A stretch of 64,000 nt of DNA. Source: an uncultured Anaerolineae bacterium. Lineage in GTDB: Bacteria; Chloroflexota; Anaerolineae; Promineifilales; Promineifilaceae. Location: contig CAJQMR010000010.1 in NCBI GenBank assembly GCA_905479495.1, positions 186,001-250,000 of the forward strand. Reading direction: 5' to 3'. The translations under genes were made by a program, and so were the position numbers. The notes under the pieces are model-generated. The model ran no database searches. It saw only the letters and a program-made list of their open reading frames with translations, and was not told where the DNA came from. Shown one piece after another: positions 43,059-53,046 of this stretch. Position 1 is the stretch's first letter. Every line of letters begins with the position of its first letter.

Positions 43059-44018
43059 ATGGCAGAAATTGAGGCAATTGCCAACCGCATTGTGGAAAAT
43101 GTAGAAAAAGTAATCGTCGGTAAACGTTCGGCCGTACAGCTTACCGTGCTTGGTCTGTTGTGCCAGGGACATATCCTTATCGAAGACGTACCCGGCGTTG
43201 GTAAAACTGTCTTGGCCAAGTCGCTCTCCAAGTCGGTTGGCTGTAAATTTCAACGCATTCAATTCACGCCAGACATGCTTCCTAGTGACGTGACTGGCGT
43301 TTCCGTTTTTAACCAAAAAAATCGCGAGTTTGAATTTCGTCCCGGTCCCATCCACGCTCAAATTGTGCTGGTAGATGAAATTAACCGGGCCACGCCCAAA
43401 ACCCAGTCGGCCCTGCTAGAAGCAATGGAAGAAAAGCAGGTCACCGTTGATGGCACGACCTACCCACTAGAAGAGCCATTTATGGTGCTGGCCACGCAAA
43501 ACCCGATTGAGTATGAAGGCACCTTCCCCTTGCCCGAAGCCCAGCTAGACCGCTTTTTGCTGCGCATTCGCCTTGGCTATCCAAGCAAAGAGCAGGAAAT
43601 AGATATTTTGGATCGGCAGCAGTTCCGGCACCCCATCGAGTCCATTGAGCAGGCGGTTTCGGTAGATGAACTGCGGGCAGTGCAAACGGCCGTTAAAGAG
43701 ATCTACATCGACAATCTGGTCAAAGAGTACATCGTTGAGGTCGTCCGGCGTACCCGTGAACATCCCGACGTTTACCTGGGAGCCAGTTCGCGTGGGGCGC
43801 TGGCCCTGTACCGCCTGAGCCAGGCGCGGGCTGCCATGTTCGGCCGCGACTACGTTTTGCCAGATGATGTGAAAGCGCTGGCCGACGCCGCGCTAGGCCA
43901 TCGCATCATTGTCGGCCCGGCTGCTCGTATCAAAGATATTGAGCCAAGCAGCATTGTTCAAGACATTCTAGACAGGGTACCGGTCCCCGGTGGCCAGGTA
44001 AAAGCGCCAACATCCTAG
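43059..44018 (+). CDS. MoxR-family AAA+ ATPase
   Basis: A 319-aa cytoplasmic AAA+ chaperone. Walker A DVPGVGKT (43-50), Walker B LVDEINR (104-110) and sensor 1 [12 protein letters not shown] are intact. MoxR proteins typically mature or insert metal or complexes together with DUF58/VWA partners. The DUF58 gene follows 15 bp later and a PDZ protein after it, forming an operon. Confidence 0.94.
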   Translation: MAEIEAIANRIVENVEKVIVGKRSAVQLTVLGLLCQGHILIEDVPGVGKTVLAKSLSKSVGCKFQRIQFTPDMLPSDVTGVSVFNQKNREFEFRPGPIHAQIVLVDEINRATPKTQSALLEAMEEKQVTVDGTTYPLEEPFMVLATQNPIEYEGTFPLPEAQLDRFLLRIRLGYPSKEQEIDILDRQQFRHPIESIEQAVSVDELRAVQTAVKEIYIDNLVKEYIVEVVRRTREHPDVYLGASSRGALALYRLSQARAAMFGRDYVLPDDVKALADAALGHRIIVGPAARIKDIEPSSIVQDILDRVPVPGGQVKAPTS

Positions 44019-44033
44019 AGTAGAGGCCCCACT

Positions 44034-45341
44034 ATGATCAAATTCAGACAGCAAAGACGCACGGCCGTTATTTTGCTGGCAATTGTGGCCCTGATTGGCG
44101 GCCTCATTACCGGGCGTGAAATTTTGTTTAACGTGGCTTACCTGCTGGGGTTGCTGCTCATCATCTCCTTTGCCTGGGCCTGGGTCAATATCAACTGGGT
44201 ACATCTGTCCAGAGTAACCCGCACGCGGCGGGCACAGGTGGGACGGCCGTTAGAAGAACGCTTCACCGTGCAAAACACCAGCCGCATCCCCAAGCTGTGG
44301 CTGGAAGTGCGCGATTTTGCCACCCTGCCCAGCCATTATTCCAGCCACGTCGTGAATGGCTTGGGACCCAAAAGCACCCACAGCTGGCGTGTAACCACCA
44401 TTTGCCGCCAGCGGGGCCGCTACCAACTGGGGCCCATTCGCCTGAAAACCAGCGATCCGTTTGGCTTGTTCCCCATGCAGCGCGACCTGGTCCCAACCAC
44501 CAACGTAGTCATCTACCCGCTCACTTTTGAAATTCACCAGTTTGCCCTGCCCCTGGGCGTATTGCCCGGTGGCGATGCGTTGCGTCGCCGGACGCATTAT
44601 GTGACCACCAATGCCTCCGGCGTGCGCGATTATGCCCCTGGCGACAGCTTCAGCCGTATTCATTGGCGCAGCACAGCCCGCCGGGACCGACTCATCGTGA
44701 AAGAGTTTGAGCTAGACCCGCTGGCAGACATTTGGATCGTGCCCGATATGGCTGTGTATGGGCATGTGGCTCCGCGACAAAATGCGTTCGCGCCTCAACC
44801 AGGGGAAGGCGGCTTGCCGGAATGGATGCGCCTGGACGAGTTTAAGCTACCCGCCACCACGGAGGAATACACCGTAACGGTAGCCGCCTCACTGGCCCAA
44901 TATTTTTTGCGGCATGATCGGGCCGTGGGGATGTTGGGCTATGGTCAAACCAACGAGGTTGTGCAGCCAGACCGGGGTGAGCGGCAAATGAACCGAATGC
45001 TGGAAACGCTTTCCGTTCTGCGCGCCGAGGGCGAAATTCCCATTTCTGATGTGCTGCACGCTGAGTCTCATCTGTTTCCACGCGGCACAACCCTGATTGT
45101 AGTCACGCCTGTCACCCGCGAGAATTGGCCCACGGCGGCCCGACAGTTGGCCCGGCGCGGTTTACGCGTGGTGACAGTCCTCATCAATCCGGCCTCTTTT
45201 GGCGGCAATCGTTCGGCCGACATTGTGTACACGATGCTGCAAGCCAGTGGCATGGTGGCGTATATGGTCAACAATGGGGATGATTTAACGGCCGTTCTCA
45301 GCCAAAGCGTCAGGCAATCCAGCAAAGTGACGTTGGTATAG
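44034..45341 (+). CDS. DUF58-domain membrane protein
   Basis: A 435-aa protein with two close N-terminal membrane helices (about 11-50) and a DUF58 core (VRDYAPGDSFSRIHWRSTARRDRLIVKEFELD, near residues 200-235), followed by a VWA-like region. DUF58 proteins pair with MoxR ATPases. Here it directly follows moxR, supporting one complex at the inner face of the membrane. Confidence 0.93.
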   Translation: MIKFRQQRRTAVILLAIVALIGGLITGREILFNVAYLLGLLLIISFAWAWVNINWVHLSRVTRTRRAQVGRPLEERFTVQNTSRIPKLWLEVRDFATLPSHYSSHVVNGLGPKSTHSWRVTTICRQRGRYQLGPIRLKTSDPFGLFPMQRDLVPTTNVVIYPLTFEIHQFALPLGVLPGGDALRRRTHYVTTNASGVRDYAPGDSFSRIHWRSTARRDRLIVKEFELDPLADIWIVPDMAVYGHVAPRQNAFAPQPGEGGLPEWMRLDEFKLPATTEEYTVTVAASLAQYFLRHDRAVGMLGYGQTNEVVQPDRGERQMNRMLETLSVLRAEGEIPISDVLHAESHLFPRGTTLIVVTPVTRENWPTAARQLARRGLRVVTVLINPASFGGNRSADIVYTMLQASGMVAYMVNNGDDLTAVLSQSVRQSSKVTLV

Positions 45342-45351
45342 CCCAGTAATA

Positions 45352-46077
45352 ATGTCTGACGGGCAAAAACAAGCCTTAACCCTGGCACTCATTTTAGGCT
45401 TTGCAATTTTACTGTGCGCTGGCGTGATCGCTGGCGCATTGTTTCTTTCTGGCGAGGTTAAGGAAGTAACCAATCCGGCACAACCCACCCTCACCCCTGA
45501 CGATGGCGTTTTGATTACGGCCGTTCTGCCCAACAGCCCCGCTGCTCAAGCCAACCTGCAACCAGGCCACATCATTGTGCGCCTGGATGACCAGCCCATT
45601 ACCTCGCCGGATTTACTCGTCCTGCTCCTGGCCAACATGGAAGCCGGGACAGAGTTTAAGTTGTTGGTGCGGGATGAAGCGGGGGAATTAAGACAGACAA
45701 CGGCCGTTCGCGCCGCCGAGCCACCTTATTTGGGCGTAGAAATTACCGAGCTCCCGCTGCAAACACCTAGTCCAACAACCGCTAGCGCCACAGCCGCCGC
45801 GCCGCTGGTCACGCAGTTGCCTACGGTTTCCGGCATTGTGCCGGAAAGCCCGGCAGCAGAGATCGATTTGCAGGTGGGGGATGTGATTACGGCCGTTGAC
45901 GGTCAGGCAATCCTAAATGGCGAAGAACTACTCAACCAGATGGCAACCAAAGCGCCAGGCGAGACAATCACGCTGACGCTGCGGCGGGGGGAAGAGACTT
46001 TGGCGAAAACGGCCGTGCTCACCTCTAATCCCGACGACCCCCAACGCGGCTTCCTGGGTATTGAGTTCCAACCTTGA
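45352..46077 (+). CDS. Membrane-anchored double PDZ protein
   Basis: A 241-aa protein with an N-terminal membrane helix (about 8-32) and two PDZ domains, about 45-125 (TAVLPNSPAAQANLQPGHIIVRLDD) and 160-235 (IVPESPAAEIDLQVGDVITAVDGQ). No protease domain is present. The PDZ pair likely recruits other envelope proteins to the MoxR/DUF58 complex encoded upstream with 10-bp spacing. Confidence 0.85.
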   Translation: MSDGQKQALTLALILGFAILLCAGVIAGALFLSGEVKEVTNPAQPTLTPDDGVLITAVLPNSPAAQANLQPGHIIVRLDDQPITSPDLLVLLLANMEAGTEFKLLVRDEAGELRQTTAVRAAEPPYLGVEITELPLQTPSPTTASATAAAPLVTQLPTVSGIVPESPAAEIDLQVGDVITAVDGQAILNGEELLNQMATKAPGETITLTLRRGEETLAKTAVLTSNPDDPQRGFLGIEFQP

Positions 46078-46128
46078 AATCGCTACTTTTCGTAAAGACC
46101 GCATTGGAATAGACCTAAGGAGATACAA

Positions 46129-46728
46129 ATGAGTCCAAAGCCCTTCGTCATTGGCATCAGTGCTATTGCTGGTGGTGGTAAGACAACCCTCGTTAAAACA
46201 CTGATGCAACGACTAGACAACGCCATCAGTATCCAATTTGACCATTATGCCGACGACAAGACATACCCAGCGGATACAGTCGCCTGGTTAAAAAGCGGAG
46301 CAGATTACAACGGTTTCAATACGCCAAAACTTGCCGCCGATTTAAAATCGTTATGCCAAAATAAGTCCATCATCTCTCCTGTAGACGGCACACCGGTCGT
46401 CCCTGCGCCTATAATCATTTTTGAAGCTCCGTTAGGGCGTGCTCACACAGCAACAGGACAATTCATTGATTTCCTCGTTTTCGTGGATACGCCTTTAGAA
46501 GTTGGCCTAGCACGGATGGTATTGCGCTGGTTCAAGAACAAAGATGAGTTGGCTGAACAAGCAAAAATTGTTGAAAATTATATGCACGCTTATTTGGAAG
46601 TGTTCCGTGAGGTTTATCTAACAATGTCCACTCGCGTCAAACCAAACAGCGATCTCGTTCTAGACGGCTTATTATCCCCTGATGCCCTAGTGGAAAAAGT
46701 CATTTCAACTTTGCCAAACTTTGAATAG
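46129..46728 (+). CDS. Uridine-kinase-like P-loop phosphotransferase
   Basis: A 199-aa cytoplasmic P-loop kinase: Walker A AIAGGGKTTL, FDHYADDKTYPADTVAW as substrate region, and a LID-like stretch with RMVLRWFKNKDELAEQ. It resembles the uridine/pantothenate-kinase-like family but is shorter than uridine kinase and lacks clear specificity marks. AAGGAG lies 7 nt before the ATG. It contains no ACGGCCGT palindrome, unlike most neighbours, which hints at later acquisition. Confidence 0.75.
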   Translation: MSPKPFVIGISAIAGGGKTTLVKTLMQRLDNAISIQFDHYADDKTYPADTVAWLKSGADYNGFNTPKLAADLKSLCQNKSIISPVDGTPVVPAPIIIFEAPLGRAHTATGQFIDFLVFVDTPLEVGLARMVLRWFKNKDELAEQAKIVENYMHAYLEVFREVYLTMSTRVKPNSDLVLDGLLSPDALVEKVISTLPNFE

Positions 46729-46757
46729 CAGAGAAGGAAGTTGGTACAGAAGCGTAG

Positions 46758-48269
46758 ATGCAAAACCTGAGGCAACATGAACTGCGAATGAAACAGCTAT
46801 CATTCCTGTTTTACTTTTGCTTTTGGATGGCACTCCTGTTAACAGTTGCCTGCAAAGTTCCTCCAGAGCAGCCTCCAACCAAGGTGTCTATCCCACCTAC
46901 GGCAACGAACCGGGCACTTTCTGCCTCGGAAGTTTCCCCCACCACAATCATCACCAACCCAACTCCCAAAGCCGCGACACCACCGCCAGCCACGGCCGTT
47001 TCCCCCATCACCACCGCCACACCAGAACCAACCACCACGATACGGCCGTATCCCACCCTTGACTTCACCGTCGCCACACCGGCAACGGCCGTACCCTCCC
47101 CTGTGCCCTCATTCCCCAAGCCGGACTACGTCACCAACATCGTCTTGCTGGGCAACGACGTGAAGTACGCCCAGGGCGGCCGCACCGACAGCATTATCAT
47201 TGTTTCGATTAACCGGCAATTGAAAACGGCCGTGCTGCTCACCCTGCCCCGCGACCTCTACGTCGTCATTCCTGGCTGGCAGATGACGCGCATCAACCTG
47301 GCCCTGCCCCACGGCCACGGCGTCAATTACCCCGGCGGGGGCGGCGGCCTCATCAAAGACACCATCGAGTACAACCTGGGCATCCCCATCGACTACTACG
47401 CCCGCATCGGCTTCGACGGCTTCCAGCAGGTGGTGGACGCCCTGGACGGCGTAGAAATCGTCAACAACTGTTCCCTCACCGACTGGCGGCTCATCGAGCC
47501 TGATCTTGATCCAGAACTGGAGGAGAATTGGGAGCAGTTCACCCTGGAACCAGGCGTGCACGAAATGGACGGCGATCTAGCGCTGTGGTACGCACGCTCG
47601 CGCCGCACCACCAACGATTTTGAGCGCGGCCAGCGGCAGCAGCAACTGTTACGCGCCATGTTTGAGAAGGGGTTGCGTCTGGATTTACTGCCGGAACTGC
47701 CCCAGTTGTGGCAAACCTACCAGGAAACGATTGAAACGGATATGAGCCTGTCCCTGCTGCTAGAATTGGCAGCATTGGCCCCGTCAGTACAGGAAAACGG
47801 CATTCAGCATTTGGTATTGGCTGGGGAGAGTGTACAAGCCTGGCGCGAACCGGGGAGTGGTGCAGCCGTTCAGCTGTTGCAGTGGTCAGAAGCATCAGCG
47901 ACGCTGGCGCGGGTGATGCAGCCACCAATTCTTAACCGGGCCAACCGACCGCCGTTGAGTGTAGAAGTAGTCACAGACGATTTCATTATGTACCGGCAAA
48001 TGGCCCATAACCTGGCCTGGTACGGCTTTGTCCCCGTGTGGAGCGAACCCAATGAGCCGCTGCCCACCCGCACCCGTATCGAATATTTCGCCCCCAATTT
48101 CAAAGAATCGTACGATTGGCTGCTAAGCTGGTTGTTCCACCGGCAGCCGGAAGATATTTTGCTGCGACCAGCAACAACTGAGCAAGTCAACACCTATCGG
48201 GTCACTTTAGGGTCTGACGCCAATCCCTGCCTGGCACAATTAGAAGTACCATCAGCGCCAGGGGATTAG
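46758..48269 (+). CDS. LytR-CpsA-Psr (LCP) family cell-wall ligase
   Basis: A membrane-anchored transferase of 503 aa that attaches glycopolymers to the cell wall or lipid carriers. An N-terminal membrane helix (about 12-35) and a Pro/Thr linker precede the LCP catalytic domain (NIVLLGNDVKYAQGGRTDSIII, LLTLPRDLYVVIPGW, MTRINLALPHG, ARIGFDGFQQVVDALDGVEI, ALWYARSRRTTNDFERGQRQQ). A LytR C-terminal domain (about 400-500) follows. The start is ATG 46758 or 46788. It overlaps the convergent patatin gene by 4 bp. Confidence 0.93.
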   Translation: MQNLRQHELRMKQLSFLFYFCFWMALLLTVACKVPPEQPPTKVSIPPTATNRALSASEVSPTTIITNPTPKAATPPPATAVSPITTATPEPTTTIRPYPTLDFTVATPATAVPSPVPSFPKPDYVTNIVLLGNDVKYAQGGRTDSIIIVSINRQLKTAVLLTLPRDLYVVIPGWQMTRINLALPHGHGVNYPGGGGGLIKDTIEYNLGIPIDYYARIGFDGFQQVVDALDGVEIVNNCSLTDWRLIEPDLDPELEENWEQFTLEPGVHEMDGDLALWYARSRRTTNDFERGQRQQQLLRAMFEKGLRLDLLPELPQLWQTYQETIETDMSLSLLLELAALAPSVQENGIQHLVLAGESVQAWREPGSGAAVQLLQWSEASATLARVMQPPILNRANRPPLSVEVVTDDFIMYRQMAHNLAWYGFVPVWSEPNEPLPTRTRIEYFAPNFKESYDWLLSWLFHRQPEDILLRPATTEQVNTYRVTLGSDANPCLAQLEVPSAPGD

Positions 48270-50494
48270 AGTGCTTCACACACCGCCTGCCACTGCCGCA
48301 GGGGCTCCAGAGCTGTTTCATAGCCGAGCTGGGCCAGTTCGCGCCAGCGATCATAGTCCGTGACGCCAAAGCCTTTGACATTGGGCGAGATAGTTAGTTC
48401 TGCCAAACCTTCCTGGTCGCGACTCGTCCGTCTGCCGTGAATTTCCATGGACCAGATGAGGGTATCGGCCGGAGATGGCAAACGCAGCCGCTTGTTAAAT
48501 GGATTTAAGCGGTGCCACAATACTTTCCAGCCAGAAAGATGCGTATCATAATCGTACTGACGCTTCTTCTCTTTAAACGGGCTAACAAGCACCGTAATGA
48601 TATGCCTGGATTCCAACAATTCGGCCATGGTAGCAACCGGGTAATTGTCCATGATGCCCCCATCAACCAACACCTCTCCATCCTCTACCACCGGCAAGAA
48701 CACTCCAGGAATGGCCATAGAGGCACGAATAGCCCGCCACATGCTGCCGCGCTGATGAATCTTTGGTTCTGCCCTCGTCAAACTACTGGAGATACAGAAA
48801 TAAGGAATCCATAAATCCTCTATTTCAAACCGCTCGTAGGCCGATTTCAGGATTTGCATCACATTTTTGGAACGAGTCAGTGCGGCCAGAGGCAAGGTGT
48901 AATCCAGCACCCCCAATTTTTCTGACCAACGGGAATGTTCTTCAAATTCAGCATAACTAGCCCCAATAGCTACCATGCCGCCCATGATTGACCCCATACT
49001 GACCCCGCCTACATAATCCAGAGGAATATCCAGCTCTAGAAGCGCTCTGTACACACCTTGCTGGGTTAAACCCAGCGCCGCACCGCCACTGAAAACCAGT
49101 CCGATGCCATTTCCGCTGAGGCGACGCGCCAGCCGCCGCATGTGGGCCGCGTCCTCTTGACGTATATGATGATGATGCAGCACATGACGGGGTTGGAGCC
49201 AACGCAGAGTGTCCTTAGGATAATCCGTGCCGGCTGGATGCCACAAAACCAGCTCGGTACGCAGCGGCACCTCCAGCTGGGCTAAATATTGTTCAACCAT
49301 ACCTGGTGTGGGATCGGCCTGCGGATTGGCGACGATGAGCACGCGGTCTGCCCGATTGACACAGCGTTGGGTCCAGGCGGTTGGGGACTCATCCGCCAGG
49401 TAAAACACGTGGGCGTGACTGGCTTCCATTTCGCCGATCCAACTGCTAAGGGCAACATTTTCGGGCGCATCTGGCAAGGTCTGGGCGGCCCCGCTACGGC
49501 CGTATCGTTCATCAAACTGCTGGCTGTCCAGGCTGATTGCCGAACCAAATTTTGTCAAAGCAGCAGTCAGCTCCTGGGCAAATTGACGAATATTTATCGA
49601 GTCATCTGCCGGAACCAGAGCAAAGTTTAACGAGCTTGACGGAGCGGTAGGAACTTGTGCCAGCGCGCGCCGCCGACGTTGCACCAGGATATGGGCCAAT
49701 TTCCCCATCCATTCGGGACGCTGCCGTGAAAGATTCTCAAAAACGGCTTTCGACAAATAGACAGCATTGGTTTCACGTACGGCATAGACAGTGGCCGTTC
49801 TTTTTTCTGCAGTGAAAAGGGCAAACTCGCCTACTGTTTCACCAGCAGTAATTTCCACGATCGTTTGTTCATCACCCGGCGAGGCTTCAACAACGGCACG
49901 TAAACGGCCGTTCACCACAACAAACATCCCCTCGGCCGCATCACCCTGTCTAAACAGCACATCCCCATTGGAAAACGTGTGCCACGTTAGCTGGTCTTGC
50001 AACTGGTGCAGTTCATTGGCGTCTAATTCACCGAGCAAATTGTGCAAAACAGCGGCCAACTGTAACCGCTGCCAACGGGCCATGCTGGTCGCCTTCATAT
50101 CTCCCAATGCTTGCGGATCCGTCTCGGTTAGCTCGTCAAACTCTGTCTGAGACAGACGAATTAACCCTGCATCATTGATAGCAAAAACGGTGGCTGAACG
50201 GGGCTGGCCGCTGATAAGGGCCAGTTCACCCACTGTTGCCCCAAGGTCCAGCTTATCAATGAGCTGGTCCGTACCATCCGGCTGCCTGATCCGTACGCCC
50301 AATACGCCAGCGACCACAATGTACATACTGTCACCAACATCCCCCTCCTCAAATAAGATCTCCCCCTCTTTCAATTCAACAATCTGAAGTTTCGGGTCCA
50401 GTGATTGTTCTTTCAAATGCGCCAGGCGCGCCAGGAGATCGCTCAATGTAAACTGCTGATTTGGATTGGCATCAGAAGGTGGGGCATCGCTCAT
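48266..50494 (-). CDS. Patatin/NTE-like phospholipase with two cyclic-nucleotide-binding domains
   Basis: A 742-aa protein. ATG 50494 has GGAG upstream. Two cNMP-binding domains (about 20-130 and 150-270, with VGELALISGQPRSATV and VGEFALFTAEKRTATV) precede a linker and a patatin-like serine lipase. The lipase has oxyanion motif SGGAALG, nucleophile elbow GVSMGS and catalytic Asp in VDGGIMDN. The layout matches human NTE/bacterial YchK-like phospholipases. The RSAT/RTAT phosphate-binding cassettes are intact, so ligand binding (cAMP or similar) is likely. Confidence 0.92.
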   Translation of the reverse strand: MSDAPPSDANPNQQFTLSDLLARLAHLKEQSLDPKLQIVELKEGEILFEEGDVGDSMYIVVAGVLGVRIRQPDGTDQLIDKLDLGATVGELALISGQPRSATVFAINDAGLIRLSQTEFDELTETDPQALGDMKATSMARWQRLQLAAVLHNLLGELDANELHQLQDQLTWHTFSNGDVLFRQGDAAEGMFVVVNGRLRAVVEASPGDEQTIVEITAGETVGEFALFTAEKRTATVYAVRETNAVYLSKAVFENLSRQRPEWMGKLAHILVQRRRRALAQVPTAPSSSLNFALVPADDSINIRQFAQELTAALTKFGSAISLDSQQFDERYGRSGAAQTLPDAPENVALSSWIGEMEASHAHVFYLADESPTAWTQRCVNRADRVLIVANPQADPTPGMVEQYLAQLEVPLRTELVLWHPAGTDYPKDTLRWLQPRHVLHHHHIRQEDAAHMRRLARRLSGNGIGLVFSGGAALGLTQQGVYRALLELDIPLDYVGGVSMGSIMGGMVAIGASYAEFEEHSRWSEKLGVLDYTLPLAALTRSKNVMQILKSAYERFEIEDLWIPYFCISSSLTRAEPKIHQRGSMWRAIRASMAIPGVFLPVVEDGEVLVDGGIMDNYPVATMAELLESRHIITVLVSPFKEKKRQYDYDTHLSGWKVLWHRLNPFNKRLRLPSPADTLIWSMEIHGRRTSRDQEGLAELTISPNVKGFGVTDYDRWRELAQLGYETALEPLRQWQAVCEAL

Positions 50495-50569
50495 ATGCTG
50501 AACTCCAGTTGGTGTTTTGTATAAATCGAAGCGGGTAAATGGGGTTAACTGACGCAATTATAATCAAAA

Positions 50570-50760
50570 TGAACCAGCTAACCACTCACTAACCAGCTCT
50601 TGCGCCATGGCTAGCCTCGGAACGTGTTCCTTTCCCCACCGGTCAGCATCATTAACGACATGGTGGCTAGTCGCACTCCTTGTAGCCTCACCTTTGGGAC
50701 TGCACTTAAGCACTATCCCCGACGGGCTTTAGGACCGGTCATTAGTTCCGTTACGGCCTG
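50570..50760 (-). ncRNA. Structured RNA candidate downstream of miaB
   Basis: The 206-bp gap has no ORF but strong nested hairpins on the minus strand. They are 50719-50715/50700-50696 with inner TGC/GCA, 50692-50689 and 50686-50683 pairing with 50662-50669 around a 2-nt bulge, GGAA-CACG-TTCC (50630-50619), and 50614-50608/50595-50589 with one GU pair. The last stem is followed by TGGTTAG/AGCTGG direct repeats. Sequence features (GCCCGTCGGGG, GACCGGTGGGG) suggested an IscB/HEARO-type omega RNA, but I could not confirm it and no IscB/TnpB ORF is present. Confidence 0.6.
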
Positions 50761-50763
50761 ATT

Positions 50764-52140
50764 TTATAGAACAGTAAGTGGAATGGTTTCAATCGGCTCA
50801 GGCTGTTGGGGAATGGCATCAACGGCCGTTCCAGAGAGACTCCAGGGGCCAGCATGCTCAATTTTTACCTGCACCAATTCACCTTTTAAGTGGCGTGGAT
50901 CGTCGAAAAAGACAAGTTTGTTTTGCGGGGAACGGCCGCGCCAGCTGCCTTTGTGTTTATCTTCTACCAGCACCTCAACCACCTCACCCAACCAACGCGC
51001 ATTTCGCTCTTGCGAAACTTCTTTTTGCAGCGCTTCAATCAGATGGAAACGGCGGCGCTTTTCGGCATCTGGCACATCATCTTCCATGCGGCGGGCGCTA
51101 ACCGTGCCGGGGCGCGGACTGTAGCGGGCCAGATGCACCTTATCCAGCTTGAGATCAGCCAACACATCGTAGGTATCCTGGAATTGTTCGTCCGTTTCGC
51201 CAGGAAAGCCCACAATGATGTCGCAATGAACGGCCGCATCCGGCACAATCTTATGAATCCGTTCCACCAGGGCACGATATTCCGCCTGAGTGTAACCGCG
51301 CTTCATGTTGACCAACACCTCGTCATTACCTGCCTGGATAGGCACTTCAATTTGGGGCATCACCTTAGGCAGATCAGCGACGGCCTGCAAAATCTTGTCA
51401 GTCATATAGCTGGGGTGGCTGGTGAGGAAACGAATGCGCTGCAAGCCGTCGATGCCGTTAATGACGCGCAGCAGATCGGCCAAATCCGGCCCGTCTGGAA
51501 CATCATAACCATAGCGATCAACAATCTGACCGAGCAAGACAACTTCCTTCACCCCTTGCGCAACCAAAGAACGCACTTCAGCAGCAATCTCCCCAACGGG
51601 CCGACTGCGCTCAACACCCCGCTTTTGTGGAATGATGCAAAAGGCACAGGCATGGGAACAGCCGTAAACGATGGAAACGGGTGCCGAAACCAGCTTGCCG
51701 CGCTGGTCAGCCGGTAAAATCACCTCGCCATCCATTAACGCATGGCGCTGGGTAGTTTCTGTCAAATCCAGGGTGAGATCGTCATCCTGGCGCAACAGAG
51801 AGACAAGCGGCTTGCCGTCGGTAGAAGGCTCCATGAAGACATCGACGAAGGGAAACTTTTGTGCCAAATGCTCATTGCCCCGCACGCCAACCACACAGCC
51901 CATGACGGCAATGGTTTTCTCTGGATTTTTTTCTTTTAACGGCCGTAAATTTTGCAATTTGCCATACGCCTTGTCTTCCGACTGCTGCCGCACTGTGCAG
52001 GTTTCCAGCACGATGACGTCCGCATCTTCAGCGCGACCGGTAGACGTGTACCCCAGCTTTTCCAGCTCGGTAGCCACGCGCCGGGCATCGGCATAGTTCA
52101 TTTGACAGCCTGTAATCCAGAAATGGTATTTTTTACTCAT
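50764..52140 (-). CDS. miaB: tRNA-2-methylthio-N6-dimethylallyladenosine synthase MiaB
   Basis: Radical-SAM methylthiotransferase, 458 aa, that adds a methylthio group to i6A37 of tRNAs. Cys12, Cys48 and Cys82 bind the auxiliary [4Fe-4S] cluster (UPF0004 domain). Cys161, Cys165 and Cys168 in CSHACAFC bind the radical-SAM cluster. The C-terminal TRAM domain is at about 375-440 (GEVVEVLVEDKHKG, LVFFDDPRHLKGELVQVKI). The chain is slightly longer than E. coli MiaB. No miaA is in the window. Confidence 0.95.
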   Translation of the reverse strand: MSKKYHFWITGCQMNYADARRVATELEKLGYTSTGRAEDADVIVLETCTVRQQSEDKAYGKLQNLRPLKEKNPEKTIAVMGCVVGVRGNEHLAQKFPFVDVFMEPSTDGKPLVSLLRQDDDLTLDLTETTQRHALMDGEVILPADQRGKLVSAPVSIVYGCSHACAFCIIPQKRGVERSRPVGEIAAEVRSLVAQGVKEVVLLGQIVDRYGYDVPDGPDLADLLRVINGIDGLQRIRFLTSHPSYMTDKILQAVADLPKVMPQIEVPIQAGNDEVLVNMKRGYTQAEYRALVERIHKIVPDAAVHCDIIVGFPGETDEQFQDTYDVLADLKLDKVHLARYSPRPGTVSARRMEDDVPDAEKRRRFHLIEALQKEVSQERNARWLGEVVEVLVEDKHKGSWRGRSPQNKLVFFDDPRHLKGELVQVKIEHAGPWSLSGTAVDAIPQQPEPIETIPLTVL

Positions 52141-52149
52141 GTTGTTTTT

Positions 52150-52235
52150 GCCACAGAGAACACAGAGCGGAATGAGATTGTTAATCCTTCAATTTTACTC
52201 AGGACAAGTCTCTAATCTCCAGTCTCCAATCTCTT
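52150..52235. repeat. Mixed intergenic repeat remnants
   Basis: The 97-bp gap between the methyltransferase and miaB contains ccacagagaacacagag (CACAGAG family) and, at about 52205-52232, ctctaatctccagtctccaa (GGAGATTGG family). Both families meet here head to tail. No coding sequence. Confidence 0.6.
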
Positions 52236-52237
52236 CT

Positions 52238-53032
52238 TCAAGATAGTTTGCCTATGATGATCAGTTCAGTTAAACGAAAGGTGATTCTATCGTTGCTAAT
52301 TTGGGGCGTCAAGAACTCCGCAACGGCCGTTGGTGCCTGAATCAACATCGCCTTCAGCCGGATGATGTCATCCGATGACGCCTGCATCCGGGCGGCCCAG
52401 CTGCCAAATTCCATCTCTTTGCTTAACAGTTCCTGGTGCTGCACGGTGAAGCCCGCCTGCCGAAAACCATGTTCCCACTCATTAACGCTCCAACAACGGC
52501 CGTGGCTGGGATCGCGTAATTTCTCGAAGGCATTGACATATTTGCCTGCCTCGTTAATGAGCCGTGCTTTTTTGCCGCGCAGATGAGTGCCGGGCACGAT
52601 GTTGTCTACCACAGCCAACAAGCCATTGGGCTTCAACACCCGCGCCGCCGCCGTAATAAACTGCTGAATATCAGGGAAATGGTGTGGGGCAATGCGACAG
52701 GTCACCAGATCAAACGTCTTGGCGGCGTAGGGCAATTCTTCGGCATCAGCTGGCTCAAAACGCACGTTGGTCAGCTCTTTTTCTGCGGCCAAATCAGCCG
52801 CGACGGTGAGCATCTCCGGGGTGAGATCAGTAGCGGTGACTTGGGCAACATGTGGCGCAAAGGCAAAAGCGGTATGCCCGGCAGCGGTGGCCACATCCAA
52901 AACATGCCACGCCGGCTGCGGCTGAGTGAGTTCCACCAATCGCTTAAGACTATACCCCTTGGCATGAACCGGGCTGGTGGCGTAAGCGGCGGCGTTAGCC
53001 CCAAATTGTTGTTGCACCTTCTGTTTACTCAT
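52238..53032 (-). CDS. Class I SAM-dependent methyltransferase
   Basis: A cytoplasmic methyltransferase of 264 aa from ATG 53032 (MSKQKVQQQFGANAAAY). A longer frame would overlap the upstream gene. Rossmann motif I is VLDVATAAGHTAFAFAP; post-I ATDLTPEML, motif II/III region LVTCRIAPHHFPDI. The fold resembles UbiE/Methyltransf_11, often acting on quinones or small molecules, but the acceptor is unknown. It follows the large propeller-like gene on the same strand with a short gap. Confidence 0.85.
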   Translation of the reverse strand: MSKQKVQQQFGANAAAYATSPVHAKGYSLKRLVELTQPQPAWHVLDVATAAGHTAFAFAPHVAQVTATDLTPEMLTVAADLAAEKELTNVRFEPADAEELPYAAKTFDLVTCRIAPHHFPDIQQFITAAARVLKPNGLLAVVDNIVPGTHLRGKKARLINEAGKYVNAFEKLRDPSHGRCWSVNEWEHGFRQAGFTVQHQELLSKEMEFGSWAARMQASSDDIIRLKAMLIQAPTAVAEFLTPQISNDRITFRLTELIIIGKLS

Positions 53033-53046
53033 CCCCAAATTATACC

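Noticed and set aside
50570..50760. Group II intron or tmRNA in the miaB gap
   Set aside because: No domain V sequence, intron-encoded protein, tag-peptide frame or tRNA-like ends were found.
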